DNA of 64,000 nucleotides, from the NCBI GenBank assembly GCA_019912385.1, contig JAIOIW010000126.1, positions 1-64,000 on the forward strand. Direction: 5' to 3'. Position 1 is the first letter of the stretch. Every line of letters begins with the position of its first letter. The translations under genes and the position numbers were made by a program. The stretch is from Notoacmeibacter sp. (GTDB taxonomy: Bacteria > Pseudomonadota > Alphaproteobacteria > Rhizobiales > Rhizobiaceae). The notes below the pieces were generated by a model. It was not told the origin of the DNA. It worked only from the letters and a program-made list of their open reading frames with translations, and ran no database searches. Shown here one piece after another: positions 40,201 through 47,234 of the stretch.

Positions 40201-41533
40201 GCTTTGCAAGCCGCATCGCCTTTGAGAGCACGAGTTCAAGCTGCTCCGGCATGGGGACGATCTCACCGTCATCATTGGCGGAAAGCAGGACCGGGTCCTG
40301 CATGCCGATATATTCCGAAGTGGTGAGGGTGAAGGGCAACGAGAACGCATTGATGCCCGCCCGGTCTGCCTTGTAGGCTGCGCTGTCGCCTTCGCGGTAG
40401 TTCATGATGTGAATGACGGGAATGCCCATCGACTGGTGCCATGCCTTGCGCGCATCGGGATTGCTGCCGATGAAGGTGTTGACGAACAGGACATCCGGCA
40501 GCGGCCGGCCGTCGAGCGTGACCAGCGGTTCGGGCTCGACCACGCCAGAGTCCGCCCTGGGATTGGGGAACGGGCTCGCCGCATCGTCCGTAGTTCCCGC
40601 CGCATCCCGGCGCGCCCTTCCGCTGCCTGTGGAATCGGTGTCGGGCCTGGCTGTCCCGGCGTCGCGCGGCTTGCCGCCGTCGCTTTCGGGGCGCCCGGCT
40701 CCGTCTGCCGATCTGGCGCGGGCGACGCGTGAGGAACGGTAGAAGACCAGCGGTATTGCACCCTTTGCCTCGATGCCGGCGACGATATCGTCCAGCATCC
40801 GGGTCTGGCCGTCGGATATGTAGGAGGAGGACGTCTCCATGCCGATAACGGGCTTGTCTTCCGCTTGCCCGCCCGATCTGCTTTGCCACCAGGCGAGATA
40901 CGCCGGGAGGTCGGCGAAGATCCCGTCCGCGTCCGGGTGGTAAATGCCGCCATTGGGCAGTTCGACCGGTCGCGGCACGACCGAGACGTCGCCGCCTCCG
41001 ATCAGTGCGACGAGATAGCTCGCCAGGTTGCGGTGATTGCTGCGCGTTCCGCCGACATAGTACCCGAAGATGCGTTCGGCGGTATCGCTGGAAAGGCCCG
41101 CCGGGGCGAGACGCGACGCGCGATTCATCACAGAGACGCGCAGTACGGGCAGTCCGGAGGCGCGCACGGCTTCTCCGGCTCCAGCTTCCACGGCGGCGAT
41201 ATCGCTGTCGCGCGGTGCGTCGATGAGTACGATATCCGCCCCCTCCAGCACGCGGGCGATCTCTGCCGGACCGGCTGCGTCGACATGAATCCAGCCGAAC
41301 GCGAGGTCACGCTCCGCCGCTGCATCGGCAAGCAGGCGGAACTTGGCGTCGAGCACGAAGGAGGTACTCAGGATGGCGAGCTTGGGTTTCTCGGGCGTTG
41401 CCTGTGCCTGCGGGGCGAAAGCCCCGCAGGCGATAAGCAATCCGGCCAAGAATACGCGCAAAGGCACGCCGGCAGCAGCAGTCGTCGCCCGCCGCGGCCG
41501 CAGGCAATCGAAGATCAAGTGCATCGTTTTCAT
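37292..41533 (-). CDS. exported, membrane-anchored CobN-like protein (HmuS-like)
   Basis: 1413 residues, related to CobN/ChlH chelatase large subunits. The signature VHFGTHGSQEWTPGKERGL (His, Glu near 640) is intact. Residues 1-45 are a signal peptide (LRVFLAGLLIACGAFAPQAQA) and residues about 1378-1398 a C-terminal membrane helix, so the protein acts in the periplasm. A low-complexity, charged insert lies at about 271-336. Cobaltochelatase needs CobS and CobT, which are absent, and the neighbours are a TonB receptor and channels. This matches HmuS-type proteins of Bacteroidetes Hmu heme loci (known from memory as dechelatases). So it probably removes or handles metal from a tetrapyrrole. GAGG eight bases upstream supports 41533. 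Confidence 0.82.
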   Translation of the reverse strand: MKTMHLIFDCLRPRRATTAAAGVPLRVFLAGLLIACGAFAPQAQATPEKPKLAILSTSFVLDAKFRLLADAAAERDLAFGWIHVDAAGPAEIARVLEGADIVLIDAPRDSDIAAVEAGAGEAVRASGLPVLRVSVMNRASRLAPAGLSSDTAERIFGYYVGGTRSNHRNLASYLVALIGGGDVSVVPRPVELPNGGIYHPDADGIFADLPAYLAWWQSRSGGQAEDKPVIGMETSSSYISDGQTRMLDDIVAGIEAKGAIPLVFYRSSRVARARSADGAGRPESDGGKPRDAGTARPDTDSTGSGRARRDAAGTTDDAASPFPNPRADSGVVEPEPLVTLDGRPLPDVLFVNTFIGSNPDARKAWHQSMGIPVIHIMNYREGDSAAYKADRAGINAFSLPFTLTTSEYIGMQDPVLLSANDDGEIVPMPEQLELVLSKAMRLAKLRHTANADKRVAMVYWNTPAGETNMGGSNLNLPRSMLKLAAAMRDIGYDIGALDEEEIIDRARGMVAPRYRAEAMTELVRGADWAFLPMQDYRDWFGSLPEEVRKRIEDYWGRPEQSQWLTMKDGRLGFIIPRLQSGKLTILPQPTRGPIPMEGMEDMERDLFHDDKVPVNHPYLAAYLWLRMNADALVHFGTHGSQEWTPGKERGLWAHDDPQLLAGDIPILYPYIVDNIGEAIHVKRRGRGVIASHQTPAFAPAGLSPDLAAVNDLFREYHTVVEGPAREQLRHDIAAKATEMHLDRDLGLSEGALEADFDAHARNLETLLEDMGSAMQPLGLHTFGEGPDEPEHLAANIMQMMGQPFYDALGVDPGEIFRADHKTLASTVPMRFVLDHVLGDRPADPALAEWVEKGRKYRDMLYAGGETRAVLTGLSSGWIDPSYGGDPIRNPDALPTGRNVYGFDPSRVPTRNAYRAAASSMEELIATHAQKHGAAPKKLAFSLWSTETMRHLGLLEAQIMVAMGVRPVWDEGGRVTGVEVIPTAQLGRPRVDPVISITGLYRDQFPNVMKLLNQAVVAVNALDEPAETNPLRANTARIADALRAKGVEDGWADAFALTRIFGNESGNYGTGLPDATLKSGEWDENDGQLANGYLMRMSWGYGPDESLWSQRAGDGKPGNVNAYAEQLAGTDAAVFSRSSNLRGMLDTDHPFEYLGGLSLAIRHIDGESPQLYISNMRDPNRTRLQTAEAFMAGELRAVYQHPRWVAEMKDEGYAGTLALLKTVNNFWGWQAMDRNVVRDDQWQEFLAVYVEDRYELGVREWFEKTNPEAMAQIAERMIEAIRKGYWQAGEESLRALVETYADIAARHTVKSDNAAFNAFLVDKLAGFGLAAVLPAQAQAEAPAKDAAGSAQDTPPQGETEVVTGQELREEAKAASPAPPQYYALIPLALIAAGFAWRSLRLSPGNLLDWNRRTA

Positions 41534-41543
41534 CGCGTCACCC

Positions 41544-43886
41544 TCAGAACTTGAACGACAATCCGCCCCGGAACGTTCGCGCTTCGTAGCCTTCGCTATA
41601 TCCGCGGACCGGGATGGCATCGTTGGTTGCCGAAACGCGCTTGGCGTATTTGGCGTCGAAGAGGTTCTGGACTTCGCCCCACAGCACGGCCGTCTCGTTG
41701 AACCGGTACTGGGTACGCAGGTTCACGAGCACGGGGCGCTGGTAGCTGTTGGTGTTCGTCTCGTTGGTGAAGTAGGACGAGATCGCATCGATTTCGGTCT
41801 CGATGGTCCATTGCGGCAGGAAATTGAACTTGGCACGCAGGTTCAGATGATGCTCGGGGCTGGCCGGTGCGACCATTCCCGAGTAGTCGCCGGCGGTCGT
41901 GACGAAGCTGAGGAACCTGTTGCGCGCATAAGTGTGGGCCACGTCGAAACGAAGCCAGTCGTTCACGCGCCAATACACGCTGCTCTCGACGCCCTGGTAC
42001 CGGACCTTGCCGGCAGCCGCCGGATAGGTGCCGGTCGGATCGTCCGGGCAAAGAACGGCATTCCCACCGCAGGCGACGTCGATCGACTGCCCGGTGATTG
42101 TCGAATGATAATAGCCGACATCATAGCCGAACCGGCCGTCGAGAAACTCGCCGCGAAGACCGGCCGAGAATGTCCAGGAGCGCTCGGGCGGGAGCGGCTT
42201 TGCATTCGCCGACGTGATTGTGTCGCTCGTCGAGGGAACGAAGAAACCCTGCGCGGCCGATGCCCAGAAAAGATGGTTGGGCTGGTGTTCCCAGGTCAGG
42301 CCCGCCTTGTTCACGAGATCCGAATAATGCTTGGATCCATCAGCATTCGTTGTTGGAGACCGGTCGTCGACGGTCAGCCAATAGTTTTCCCAACGGGTTC
42401 CAAGGGTGAAGCGCAGTTTGTCGACCGGCGTGAATTCGTACTGCGCGAAAGGCGCTGCCGTGAATTCGTCGATCGTGTACGCGCTCGCCAGTGCGCCTCT
42501 CGTGAAGTCCCTGCGAGCGTAGGCATCGTCCTTCTTGGTTGCCTTGAACGCATCGACGCCGATGTTCAGCCGACCGTCCATCGTGTCGAAATCACGGGTA
42601 TGCAGAGCGCGGAACGAGTGGTCATTGTTGTCGACCTCGACCTCGCGCAATGAAGCGATGCGTGAGCTACAGCCCGAAGGGCAGGCGTCGATACCCTGCG
42701 CGTTCTGGAAGCCATAGGCGAGTTCAAGGGTCGACGCGTCCTCGAAGCGATGTTTGAGGCCGAGGGTGAATGTGGCGAACCGCGTATCCTCGTACAGGTT
42801 GTTGTATTGCGCCTGGCGCCAGTTGGCATCGAATTGCGCCTGGGTGAGCTTTCCGGCATGTTCCTGGTACAGGTCCAGCCATTCGAACCGGGCGGTCACC
42901 TCGGTATTGTCGCTCGGGGTCCAGACCAGTTTGCCGCTTGCGGCCTTCTTTCTGGTGCTCGTCCGTTCACGCCACCCGTCGTCACTCAGGGCGTTCGCGC
43001 TGAAGGAATAGCCAAGTGATCCGTCGCTGTTGACCGGTCCGGCTGCGTTCAGCCCGAAACGGGCGAAGCCGTAGCTGCCGCCTTCGCCGAATACCCTGAC
43101 CTGGTTGGTTTTTGGTGGTTTGCGGGAAATGACGTTTATCGTTCCCCCGACCGCCTTGGATGAATACAGGACCGATGCGGGACCGCGCGTGATCTCGACC
43201 GCCTCCACATCCCACAGATTGACCTCGTCCAGGAAGCCGAACTTCCCCAATGTCTGCGACCTGACGGAGAAACCGTCCATCAGGTTGTTCGTATAGCCCT
43301 TTCCTCCGGTCGGAATGCGAAGGTTTCGGATCATGGACACGCCCGGCACGCGGCGCAGGATGTCGTTCTCCGCGTCGGATGACCGAACGAGTTCAAGCTC
43401 CTCCGACGAAATGGATGTGCCGTTCAGGGGCGTATCGACGCTCAAACGGCCGATCGTCGTCCGCTCCTGGACACGCCCGGGCCGCCGCGCAAACCGGCTG
43501 TCCGCGTTCTTCGCCGCGCCGTTCCCGGCTTCGGCATTGTCGGCAACCGTGGTATCGACGGCAGGCGCCGGAGCGGCGGCAAGCTTCGGCCGGGGCTTCT
43601 TCGTCTTTGTCGTCTTCTCTGCTGCGGGCGCCTCGGCGCTGACCTCGATCTTGCGGACCTCCAGCTCGTCTCCCGTCTCATCGGGTGGAACCGCGGGCGC
43701 GATTTCCTCGCAGCCCGCTCCGGTTTCCGGATTGCACACCACGGATTGCGCAGTCTGCGCCTGGAGCGGCCCTGCAAGAGCCATTGCGAGGATCGTGCCG
43801 CCCATAAGGATGGCGACGGTTCTGGCGCTGCGCCGTGAATAGGGCAGCACAGGCTTCGCCACGAAGGGCGCTTGTCGAGATTGCAT
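41544..43886 (-). CDS. TonB-dependent outer-membrane receptor
   Basis: 780 residues. A signal peptide ends near AQTAQ. A Pro/Ala/Lys-rich stretch, about residues 75-130, with a possible TonB box (VRKIEVSAEAP) precedes it. The plug domain (about 140-255) has NDILRRVPGVSM, GFSVRSQTL and VEITRGPASVLYSSKAVGGTIN. The barrel ends with RTFRGGLSFKF, an aromatic C-terminus as required for Bam insertion. No classical FRAP/NPNL heme motif was seen. GGGGGAA lies before the start. It lies 10 bases upstream of the CobN gene and must feed it. The ligand (heme, cobalamin, other metal-tetrapyrrole) cannot be read from sequence. Confidence 0.9.
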   Translation of the reverse strand: MQSRQAPFVAKPVLPYSRRSARTVAILMGGTILAMALAGPLQAQTAQSVVCNPETGAGCEEIAPAVPPDETGDELEVRKIEVSAEAPAAEKTTKTKKPRPKLAAAPAPAVDTTVADNAEAGNGAAKNADSRFARRPGRVQERTTIGRLSVDTPLNGTSISSEELELVRSSDAENDILRRVPGVSMIRNLRIPTGGKGYTNNLMDGFSVRSQTLGKFGFLDEVNLWDVEAVEITRGPASVLYSSKAVGGTINVISRKPPKTNQVRVFGEGGSYGFARFGLNAAGPVNSDGSLGYSFSANALSDDGWRERTSTRKKAASGKLVWTPSDNTEVTARFEWLDLYQEHAGKLTQAQFDANWRQAQYNNLYEDTRFATFTLGLKHRFEDASTLELAYGFQNAQGIDACPSGCSSRIASLREVEVDNNDHSFRALHTRDFDTMDGRLNIGVDAFKATKKDDAYARRDFTRGALASAYTIDEFTAAPFAQYEFTPVDKLRFTLGTRWENYWLTVDDRSPTTNADGSKHYSDLVNKAGLTWEHQPNHLFWASAAQGFFVPSTSDTITSANAKPLPPERSWTFSAGLRGEFLDGRFGYDVGYYHSTITGQSIDVACGGNAVLCPDDPTGTYPAAAGKVRYQGVESSVYWRVNDWLRFDVAHTYARNRFLSFVTTAGDYSGMVAPASPEHHLNLRAKFNFLPQWTIETEIDAISSYFTNETNTNSYQRPVLVNLRTQYRFNETAVLWGEVQNLFDAKYAKRVSATNDAIPVRGYSEGYEARTFRGGLSFKF

Positions 43887-43974
43887 GTCGGGATTCCCCC
43901 AGAAAACCTGATGTCAAAGCGCATAGGCAGTGCGGTCGGTGAGACCGGCTAGCCAATGGTCGCGATTGTGTTGA

Positions 43975-44352
43975 TCAGGCTTGAGTTGGGGGTGCGCGTG
44001 CCGCGTTGATCGCGAGGATTTCGACTTTTGTCGGCCGTTCCTCGGAAAAGATATGCGCGATTCTTGTAAATTCCGGCGCGATATCGCCAATGGCGGGGAT
44101 CGATTCGGCAAGAATGCTGACCGAGCTGAGGGAGAACGGACAGGCGACGTCCCTGGAATGCTCTGTCTGGCCACCGCCATTGTTTTCGGCCGGACGGCCC
44201 TCGGCATCGACAGTGATGGTCTCGAAGCCGTTTTCGGTACAGATGACGACTTCGAAAGAGCCCGATGCGTCAGCCTGGAGCATGTACCCGCTGGGCACGA
44301 AAGCGCGGACCAGCAAGGCCAGCAGCGTAAACGTGTACAGCAATGGACGCAT
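43975..44352 (-). CDS. DUF2946-family protein
   Basis: 125 residues. An N-terminal signal or anchor helix with PLLYTFTLLALLVRAFVPSGYM is the family hallmark (ALLxRAxVPxGYM), followed by a short soluble part with two Cys. DUF2946 genes often neighbour TonB receptors and copper genes. It is the first gene of the CobN operon, with an 88-base gap to the receptor. A strong-looking promoter lies upstream. The function is not known. Confidence 0.75.
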   Translation of the reverse strand: MRPLLYTFTLLALLVRAFVPSGYMLQADASGSFEVVICTENGFETITVDAEGRPAENNGGGQTEHSRDVACPFSLSSVSILAESIPAIGDIAPEFTRIAHIFSEERPTKVEILAINAARAPPTQA

Positions 44353-44426
44353 GACAAACCCGCTAAGAATACCCCGCTCCGATATCGGTATGAAACCGGT
44401 ATTCGGAGCCTCCCGGCCCGAATGCG

Positions 44427-44460
44427 ATTATTAGGCCGTCGAGTTGCCTGTCAAGTTGAC
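44427..44460 (-). promoter_or_regulatory. promoter and palindrome before the DUF2946-receptor-CobN operon
   Basis: On the minus strand, TTGACA (44449-44454) is followed by AATAAT (44427-44432) after 16 bases, near-consensus sigma-70 boxes. The -35 box is inside GTCAACTTGAC (44450-44460), a perfect palindrome around a central base, a plausible operator. No cobalamin riboswitch features were found. The rest of the 400-base gap to the acyl-CoA dehydrogenase gene (44353-44753) holds no supported gene; two CGGTAT direct repeats (44389-44410) are the only other pattern. Confidence 0.55.
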
Positions 44461-44753
44461 GGCATGCGGCACTTCAGCCGAGTTTGGAGGTTGCCGCGTG
44501 TGTGTTCGCCCATCCGGCCGGACGAATTGGCGGCGGCAGCCGGGTAGGGAAACAACGCCCGCGCAGTAACCAAAGGCAAGCCGGAACCAGGCCTTGGCGA
44601 GCAGCGCAGGCCGGGAGTTCCGGACTGCGGAGAAGCGTGCGTACCGGGTTGCCCCATCGTCGTGAGCGGGCGCCTTTTCCTTCGACCGTGCTTGTGGCAT
44701 GTCGGGTACGCATGAAACCGCCCCGATGGCGCCTGATGGGAGAGGCCGAGCGA

Positions 44754-46553
44754 ATGTCGATGATCGTCAACCGCCGCGATTTGGACTTCCTTCTGTACGA
44801 GGTGCTCGATCTGGAAAGCCTGCTGCGGACGCCGCGCTACAGCGACTATGACCGCGAGGCGGTCGGCGCCATCCTGGACACCGCCCAGCAGATAGCCGAA
44901 GACAAGTACCTTCCCTGCGCCACCCTGCTGGACGCCAACGAACCGGCATTCGACGGCAGGACGGTCACGATCATCCCCGAGGTTTCGCAGGCGCTGGGCG
45001 CCTATCGCGCGGCCGGCTTCTTCGGCGCGTCCTTCGATACAGAACTCGGTGGGCTGCAGATGCCCTATCTGGTGTCGACCCTGATGGGCGGCATGTTTTC
45101 GGCCGCCAACGGCGGCATTTCCGGTTATCCGTTCCTCACCATCGGCGCGGCAAACATGCTGAACGCCTTCGGCAGCGACGAGCAGAAGGCGCGCTTCCTG
45201 CCGCCGATGATCGAGGGCCGCTGGTTCGGCACCATGTGCCTGTCGGAACCGCAGGCCGGTTCTTCGCTGTCCGATATCCGGACAAAGGCCGAACTCTCCG
45301 CCGACGGGCACTATTTGATCTCCGGCAACAAGATGTGGATTTCCGGCGGCGAGCAGGAACTTTCCGAAAACATCGTCCACATGGTGCTGGCCAGGATACC
45401 CGGCGGGCCGGCAGGCGTGAAGGGCATCTCGTTGTTCATCGTGCCGAAATACCGGGTCAACGCCGACGGGACGCCGGGCGAACGGAACAACGTCGTGCTG
45501 GCCGGCCTGAACCACAAGATGGGCCATCGCGGCACGACCAACACATTGCTCAATTTCGGCGAGGGCGGCGAATGCCACGGGCACCTCGTCGGCGAGCCCC
45601 ACCAGGGGCTCAAATACATGTTCCACATGATGAACGAGGCGCGCATCGGCGTCGGCCATGGCGCGGTGATGAGCGGGCTCGCCGGCTACCTCTACTCGCT
45701 CGACTACGCACGCAACCGCCCGCAGGGACGCCACCCGCACGACAAGGACCCGAACTCCGCGCAGGTGATGATCGTCGAACATGCCGATATCCGCCGCCTG
45801 CTGATGGCGCAAAAGGCCTATGTGGAGGGGGCCTTGGGCCTGATCGCCTGCTGCGCTTTCCTGATCGACCGCCAGAAGGTGAGCACGGACGAGGCGGAGC
45901 AGGGTCGCCTGGCGTTGCTGCTCGACATCCTGACGCCCGTCGCCAAGTCCTGGCCGTCGGAATTCTGCCTGGAGGCCAACAAGCACGCGATCCAGATCCT
46001 CGGCGGCTATGGCTACACGCGCGACTATCCCGTCGAGCGCTTCTATCGCGACAACCGCCTCAACCCCATCCACGAGGGTACGCACGCCATACACGGCCTC
46101 GACCTTCTGGGGCGCAAGGTTCGCATGGCCGGCGGCGCGGCGCTCAAGGTGCTTGTCGCGGAAATCGAGGCCACCATCGCCGAGGCCCGCGGCCAAACCG
46201 GACTGAACGGATACGCAGAAGAACTGTCGCAAGCGCTGGGGGCACTGGACGAGGCGACGCGCGCCGTGCTCGCCTGCGGCGACCTCAACCTCGCCCTTGC
46301 CAATGCCACGCCATATCTCGATGCGTTCGGTCACGTCGTCATCGCGTGGATGTGGCTGTGCCAGGCGATCGCCGCAATGCGGGCGCGTGAGGGAGCGAAC
46401 GAAGGCGACGTAGATTTCTATGACGGCAAGCTTGCCGCCTGCCGCTTCTTCTTTCGCTACGAACTGCCCAAGGTCCACACCCAGTTCCGGCTTGTCGGAA
46501 GCCTGGATGACACCTGCCTGGCCACCAGGCCGGAAATCTTTGTCGGGCACTGA
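44754..46553 (+). CDS. acyl-CoA dehydrogenase, large DmdC-like subfamily
   Basis: 599 residues, longer than classical acyl-CoA dehydrogenases (about 380), with an extra C-terminal domain as in 3-methylmercaptopropionyl-CoA dehydrogenase-like proteins. Typical features: N-terminal DFLLYEVLD segment, MCLSEPQAGSSLSDIRTKA for FAD binding, and QILGGYGYTRDYPVERFYRD with the conserved arginine and near the catalytic base region. FAD-linked alpha,beta-dehydrogenation of an acyl-CoA is expected. GGGAGAGG precedes the ATG by eight bases; an upstream frame to 44484 has no family similarity. No electron-transfer flavoprotein gene is nearby. Substrate chain is unknown. Confidence 0.88.
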   Translation: MSMIVNRRDLDFLLYEVLDLESLLRTPRYSDYDREAVGAILDTAQQIAEDKYLPCATLLDANEPAFDGRTVTIIPEVSQALGAYRAAGFFGASFDTELGGLQMPYLVSTLMGGMFSAANGGISGYPFLTIGAANMLNAFGSDEQKARFLPPMIEGRWFGTMCLSEPQAGSSLSDIRTKAELSADGHYLISGNKMWISGGEQELSENIVHMVLARIPGGPAGVKGISLFIVPKYRVNADGTPGERNNVVLAGLNHKMGHRGTTNTLLNFGEGGECHGHLVGEPHQGLKYMFHMMNEARIGVGHGAVMSGLAGYLYSLDYARNRPQGRHPHDKDPNSAQVMIVEHADIRRLLMAQKAYVEGALGLIACCAFLIDRQKVSTDEAEQGRLALLLDILTPVAKSWPSEFCLEANKHAIQILGGYGYTRDYPVERFYRDNRLNPIHEGTHAIHGLDLLGRKVRMAGGAALKVLVAEIEATIAEARGQTGLNGYAEELSQALGALDEATRAVLACGDLNLALANATPYLDAFGHVVIAWMWLCQAIAAMRAREGANEGDVDFYDGKLAACRFFFRYELPKVHTQFRLVGSLDDTCLATRPEIFVGH

Positions 46554-46910
46554 GCGGCACCATTTCCGCCAGGGACCAAGCCGGCCTGTCGACCGCAGAG
46601 TGCGTCGAATTGTCGCGACGCGATTGGGCCCGCATGAAGCCTGTGCGGCTACGGGCGGGTTTCTTGTCCGGCCGCGCGCGAATACCTAAGTCATTGGCCC
46701 AAGTGAAGATTTGCGCCGGGCACGATATCGGTTTTCGATGCATTGCGAACCGAATTGCCCGGTCGACGTCTCTTCTTTAAAACTAGAATAATTCCAATGT
46801 CTTAGCGCACTATTGACTTTGATATGCGGGTTCCCCATTGCTCCCCGCCGATCAGGTGTCCGGTCGGTTCGGCGCACGGCGGAGCCCGCCACATCAAGGA
46901 GCGCATGCGG
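46554..46910. other. 357-base gene-free region before feoA
   Basis: No coding sequence is supported. It carries the candidate Irr box described separately, and a TTGACT (46813-46818) without a convincing -10 box. The two overlapping long frames on the minus strand are antisense shadows of feoAB. Confidence 0.5.
46784..46796. promoter_or_regulatory. candidate Irr box (TAGAATAATTCCA) upstream of feoA
   Basis: Matches 9 of 10 conserved positions of the alphaproteobacterial Irr/ICE motif TAGAA-N3-TTCTA. It lies 115 bases before feoA, and may overlap the -10 region (TAGAAT). Irr responds to heme-linked iron status in rhizobia; a link with Fe2+ uptake is expected, but binding is unproven. Confidence 0.5.
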
Positions 46911-47234
46911 ATGACAACAGCAAACGTCGTCAAGCTCGGCCACGGTCGCAAGGGGCTCAGCGGGACGGTTGTTGCCGTGGGTGCGGCGGCCGGTTCCCCC
47001 GGCTCGTCCGACATTCAGTTCGATGTCGAACTGGAGCGCCGGCTGCTGGAGATCGGCCTTGTCGAGGGGGCGCACGTGGAGATCCTGCATGAGGGCTTCA
47101 TCGGCCGCGACCCGATCGCCATTCGCGTCGATTCCATGCGCGTCGCGCTGCGCCGCCGCGAGGCCGACGCGGTTCTCGTGCAGATCGACGGGGGTGCGGG
47201 AATGCGACGGCAGGGAGGCCGTGATGTTGCATGA
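46911..47234 (+). CDS. feoA: ferrous iron transport protein A
   Basis: 107 residues, a small SH3-like FeoA domain that is required for FeoB activity. The typical hydrophobic strands are LSGTVVAVG, LLEIGLVEGAHVEILHEG and DPIAIRVDSMRVALRRREA. The start at 46911 lies nine bases after AAGGAG; an ATG two codons upstream is only three bases away from it. The gene overlaps feoB by 11 bases, so the two are coupled. Confidence 0.93.
   Translation: MTTANVVKLGHGRKGLSGTVVAVGAAAGSPGSSDIQFDVELERRLLEIGLVEGAHVEILHEGFIGRDPIAIRVDSMRVALRRREADAVLVQIDGGAGMRRQGGRDVA

Noticed and set aside
38684-40225. A 513-codon open frame on the plus strand opposite the CobN-like gene
   Set aside because: It is antisense to the chelatase motif region and matches no known protein by eye.
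37292-41533. Cobaltochelatase CobN for cobalamin synthesis (or BchH of bacteriochlorophyll)
   Set aside because: There is no CobS, CobT, BchI, BchD or other corrin gene nearby. The signal peptide and anchor also point to the periplasm, where cobalt insertion does not occur.
44353-44480. A cobalamin riboswitch upstream of the TonB receptor operon
   Set aside because: The conserved B12-box and GCCACTG-type elements were looked for and not found. The leader is too short for one.
44451-46550. A 699-codon open frame on the minus strand opposite the acyl-CoA dehydrogenase gene
   Set aside because: Composition is His/Arg/Val-rich shadow of GC-rich codons, with no family similarity. The plus-strand protein is clearly an acyl-CoA dehydrogenase.
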